Part shown: one piece after another, positions 61,101 to 64,000 of the stretch | How positions within the stretch are numbered: position 1 is the first letter of the stretch | Layout of the letters: each line of letters begins with the position of its first letter | NCBI GenBank assembly: GCA_029531795.1 | Contig: JAPEIS010000007.1 | Coordinates: 930,001 to 994,000, forward strand | DNA: 64,000 nt | Direction of reading: 5' to 3' | Source of the DNA: Sclerotinia nivalis | Taxonomy: Eukaryota; Ascomycota; Leotiomycetes; Helotiales; Sclerotiniaceae | Translations under genes and position numbers: made by a program | Notes under the pieces: model-generated | Told to the model about the DNA's origin: nothing | What the model saw: only the letters and a program-made list of their open reading frames with translations | Databases searched by the model: none

Positions 61101-62440
61101 AGGATGAAGTGAATGTGACGGAGAAAAACAAGAGGAATTAGGTCAGTCATTCTGGAGATTAGAAAATAATGTTATAATTAAAAGACGTCATTTTACAATT
61201 GAGGAGTAGTAAATTGTGGTTTCTTGAACATTCATCTTTCTTTCCATAAGCAAACATATATATAATAAAGGGACACCTTCTATGCATATATTTTACCATA
61301 CAATAAATATCTCATTCCAGGATCAAGTAAAAATATTTTTAAATACCATTTAGGAAGAATTTTCATGGGAGAGTTTGTTTTCCACTATTTTGCTTTTCTT
61401 GATTTATGATTAATCTCCTACTAGCAGGTCATCATTATATGTTTCTGGAATAAGGGCTACAAAAAAATTATCTTTTCTCCTTCTTTCGCTTTTAATGTTA
61501 TAGAATAGAAAATAAAGCAGATGGGCTTCGACTCTTGTACTATCCTATTAATTTTCTATAGAGTTCGCTAGTTAAACCATTTCCATTGCTTGAGGTGTTG
61601 TTGTAGATGGTTTTAAGAAGTGACTAGATTCTTCGGTTAGGGATAGGAGGAAATGGTAGAGGGGTTTTGACCTCTTCATTATCTTTTTCACTCTTTTCCA
61701 AAATATCAGGATACTAATATAATGATAAAGCTTTGTAACGAAGCGAAGTTGCATAACAATATCCATTTCGATACTATATCAGGATAAAAGGAATGTAAGT
61801 AACATAGGAACTTAGTATTTCTAGCTGCTCCTCAAATAGGAGTATGTGTGGTATGTCTTTGATGAAGAGATGAATGATGATACTCAGAAGTAAGTGTTGG
61901 CAGCTGATGAGTGGCGGCTTGCTTCATATTACATACCTTCCATTACCCTTTCATCTCTCCTTTAAAGTTCCGTTTACTGGAATATATATTCACTCAGCAA
62001 TAAACCAACCAATCACCACCTATATGTACACTTTCGAATTCTTTTATTATATATCTATTACAGGTATATTATGCTTATAGATGCCTATAACACCTCTGAG
62101 ATCAGTTGGTAGGTTTGGCTTGGGCTGTTCAAATATGATATCAAGAATACCAAAAAGTTTCTTCCTGCCGACTTTTTAACTATTGCATAAACTACTCATC
62201 TCAAAGACATAACCTTGTGATCATCTTTTTATGTTTTTCCGATATAAGTATTACTTTTTATAAAATGAAGAACGTAGTCAGGTAATCCATTAACAAACTA
62301 CACTGAAAAATATTGACATTAAACTAACTATAAGAAGAATGCTTGATGCAAGGTAGTCATAACAACAAACAAGTCAAAGTATCTGGATCACTGCTGAGCA
62401 TGATATCCACTACATTATTTCAGATTTCGCAGAGTGAAAA
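61101..62440. other. AT-rich spacer
   Basis: About 1.3 kb of strongly AT-rich DNA. No supportable reading frame, RNA gene or repeat recognised. Confidence 0.45.
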
Positions 62441-62454
62441 TCTTAGTCTGTGAA

Positions 62455-62640
62455 AAAATGGCAGGTCATGGTACAGTATTTATGACTAGTACCATATCCT
62501 GATAATCAATACTCTACCACTTGGGAGCTTCTCGGGTGACAATCATGGCACAGTTTTCATGACTGCTGAGCATGGCATGATGGTCGATACTCCTCCACTT
62601 GAGAGCTTCTCGAGTGATAATCATGACGATCCCAGGTAAG
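62455..62640. repeat. Imperfect tandem repeat, unit about 80 bp
   Basis: Two full units and the start of a third. Both full units carry a tcatgg(t/c)acag word, then tcatgact or ttatgact, then (t/c)gatactc or caatactc followed by (t/c)accacttg or tccacttg, then (g/a)gagcttctcg(g/a)gtga. The third start reads taatcatgacg. Most differences between units are C/T or G/A transitions, which would fit RIP-type mutation of a duplicated sequence. Confidence 0.55.
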
Positions 62641-62986
62641 AACTGAGTAATACAGTAATATCAGGTAAGAGATTTCCCTGAGTAGTAATATACATCCAAT
62701 GGCATCAACAGTGGCAACCTTGCCAAGTGATAGTCCGGGAGTAAAAGCCGGTTGCCAGGTGCAATCCTTCCAGGATACTTTAGGAGAAATACAAGTCTTT
62801 TCCATAGCAGAGTGTCAGTCACGTCCTATGGTAATAAATTAGATCGTTTCAGTATCTACATTTCAATATCTACATACAGTAGTAGTATATCTCTCCCAGA
62901 ACAGAAAGAAGAGCCATAGTAAGATTTACTACTGCCCGTATCCAATACGAAGAGAGAGATTCAAAGTATTGAATAATTGAAAGTTA

Positions 62987-63238
62987 TTACACCTTCGTAT
63001 TGGCCAGAATTACTGAACTAAGGCCACCATGAACTAAGAATCCGAGATGCACAGCCAAGAAATATACAAGAAGTTGCAAAAGGAAATCATGACCTTGGTC
63101 TGACGTTGCTAGTTGTACTCTCCGCAAAAAGACTTCATCAAAGTCCTTTCCCAATTGAGCAGCCATCATTTTACATTCCCGATCCGTAACTTGCCTCTCA
63201 ACCTCCAATATCTTGGCCATCATCACATCAAGCGCCAT
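62987..63238 (-). CDS. Possible small hypothetical protein or exon
   Basis: An 83-codon open frame from ATG 63238. It has a charged first half (MMAKILEVERQVTDRECKM, LGKDFDEVFLRRVQL) and a hydrophobic second half (DFLLQLLVYFLAVHLGFLV), which could be one membrane helix. No family is recognised and no neighbouring exon was found. Composition is protein-like rather than low-complexity, but the support is weak; it could be an exon of a decayed gene. Confidence 0.25.
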   Translation of the reverse strand: MALDVMMAKILEVERQVTDRECKMMAAQLGKDFDEVFLRRVQLATSDQGHDFLLQLLVYFLAVHLGFLVHGGLSSVILANTKV

Positions 63239-64000
63239 CTCGATGCAATTTCCCTTTCTCCAAATGAGGAAAGGAAAGACAGATCAAGTATGAAGCGTAT
63301 GAGTCGTATGACAACACTCATTGCCAAGCCCTCATCCATTTCTGGGATCTAAATCAACACATCTATGGAGGAAAAGGAAGAAGGAACCTAGTATCCATCC
63401 ATAAAGAGAACCCTATCGGTTCATGACGAATACTACGATAAACGATCAAGACTCATGTCCATCACTTCCATCCATCCATTCCTCGTAAGAAAATTAATTT
63501 TCAACTATCCACACCCCATTCATCAGCAACATCGATTGGATCATCCATCCATCAGCACATCATCACCAAAAAATATAATCCACATCAAGATCAACACTCC
63601 CAATAAAGCACAACTAGCTATCTCCTCCCCCCAAATATCAAACACCGACGTACTAACACAACACTAATCCACAAAGGTACTAACTACCGAGCATCTATCT
63701 ATACCCACTCGCGCTAAAATAGTGCACAGTCATACATTCACATATTCACACATTCACACCGAGCCTCTAAAATAATCTTCTATTTTCCATTTTCCGTTAA
63801 ATTCATAAACCGAGACTAGCCTAATGTATTTTTCATTTTTTTTATTTAGTTCCTATCTATCTCTTTATTACTCCGGCGGTGCGATATAAATATCTACTAG
63901 ATGGTTTTCCCTCTAACATTTGCTTAGTCTCAGTTCCTAAAGTAAGTAGTAACTTTAAGTGCGTTAATCCCATCCCATTCCATCCATCCAACCAAAAAAT
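63239..64000. other. Right-edge spacer
   Basis: AT- and C-rich DNA with catcc repeats (63465-63480, 63540-63560, 63975-63990) and ttcacatattcacacattcacac repeats near 63735. Pyrimidine-rich on the plus strand, similar to promoter-type stretches elsewhere in the window; a gene may begin beyond the edge. No gene seen. Confidence 0.4.

Noticed and set aside
60339..61131. Pro/Ser/Phe-rich frames of about 90-110 codons on the minus strand
   Set aside because: They follow from the C-depleted, G-rich plus strand and look like composition artefacts.

Overview
The window is nuclear DNA of a filamentous ascomycete. Genes are split by short GT-AG introns (mostly 45-110 nt, branch sites like CTAAC/CTGAC). 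Spacers are AT-rich, and both protein sets and lengths fit Leotiomycetes (Botrytis/Sclerotinia-like); that lineage call is inference. All gene models below were built by hand from reading frame, splice signals and phase.

Left part (1-20.2 kb), housekeeping and regulatory genes. A LaeA/UMTA-type methyltransferase runs off the left edge (-). It is followed by a small ABM-fold monooxygenase-like protein (-), an SRA-YDG domain protein (+), the tRNA pseudouridine synthase Pus7 (+), a thiol (cysteine) dioxygenase (-), parvulin Pin4 (+), ribosomal proteins eS12 (-) and uS8 (+) head to head, and a GT90/CAP10-type membrane glycosyltransferase (+).

Middle part (20.2-33.6 kb), an accessory island. Two paralogous, intron-rich genes encode all-helical proteins with the layout of bacterial alpha-helical pore-forming proteins (HBL/NHE, XaxA/YaxA style). 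One (22252-23919, -) has a central hydrophobic hairpin. The other (29734-30993, +) has lost exactly that part while keeping introns at matching positions. Between them lies an 804-residue protein of no recognised family (25642-28363, +) and a GC-rich orphan coding fragment with an EF-hand loop. Decayed genes surround the island. This is the best candidate for an undescribed system.

Right part. DEAD-box helicase Dbp2 (-) carries a 438-nt intron between helicase motifs V and VI. A 12-exon Thi20-type HMP kinase/TENA fusion (-) and a DOMON-cytochrome b561 protein (-) follow. Next comes a very gene-poor stretch of about 14 kb with one small single-pass membrane protein (-). A Puf3/Pumilio-type RNA-binding protein (+) follows, and the last 5.5 kb hold almost no genes. 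DNA downstream of the membrane-protein gene and downstream of the PUF gene is extremely strand-skewed (almost no G on + at 43.9-46.3 kb, almost no C on + at 59.3-61.1 kb), as mirror images.
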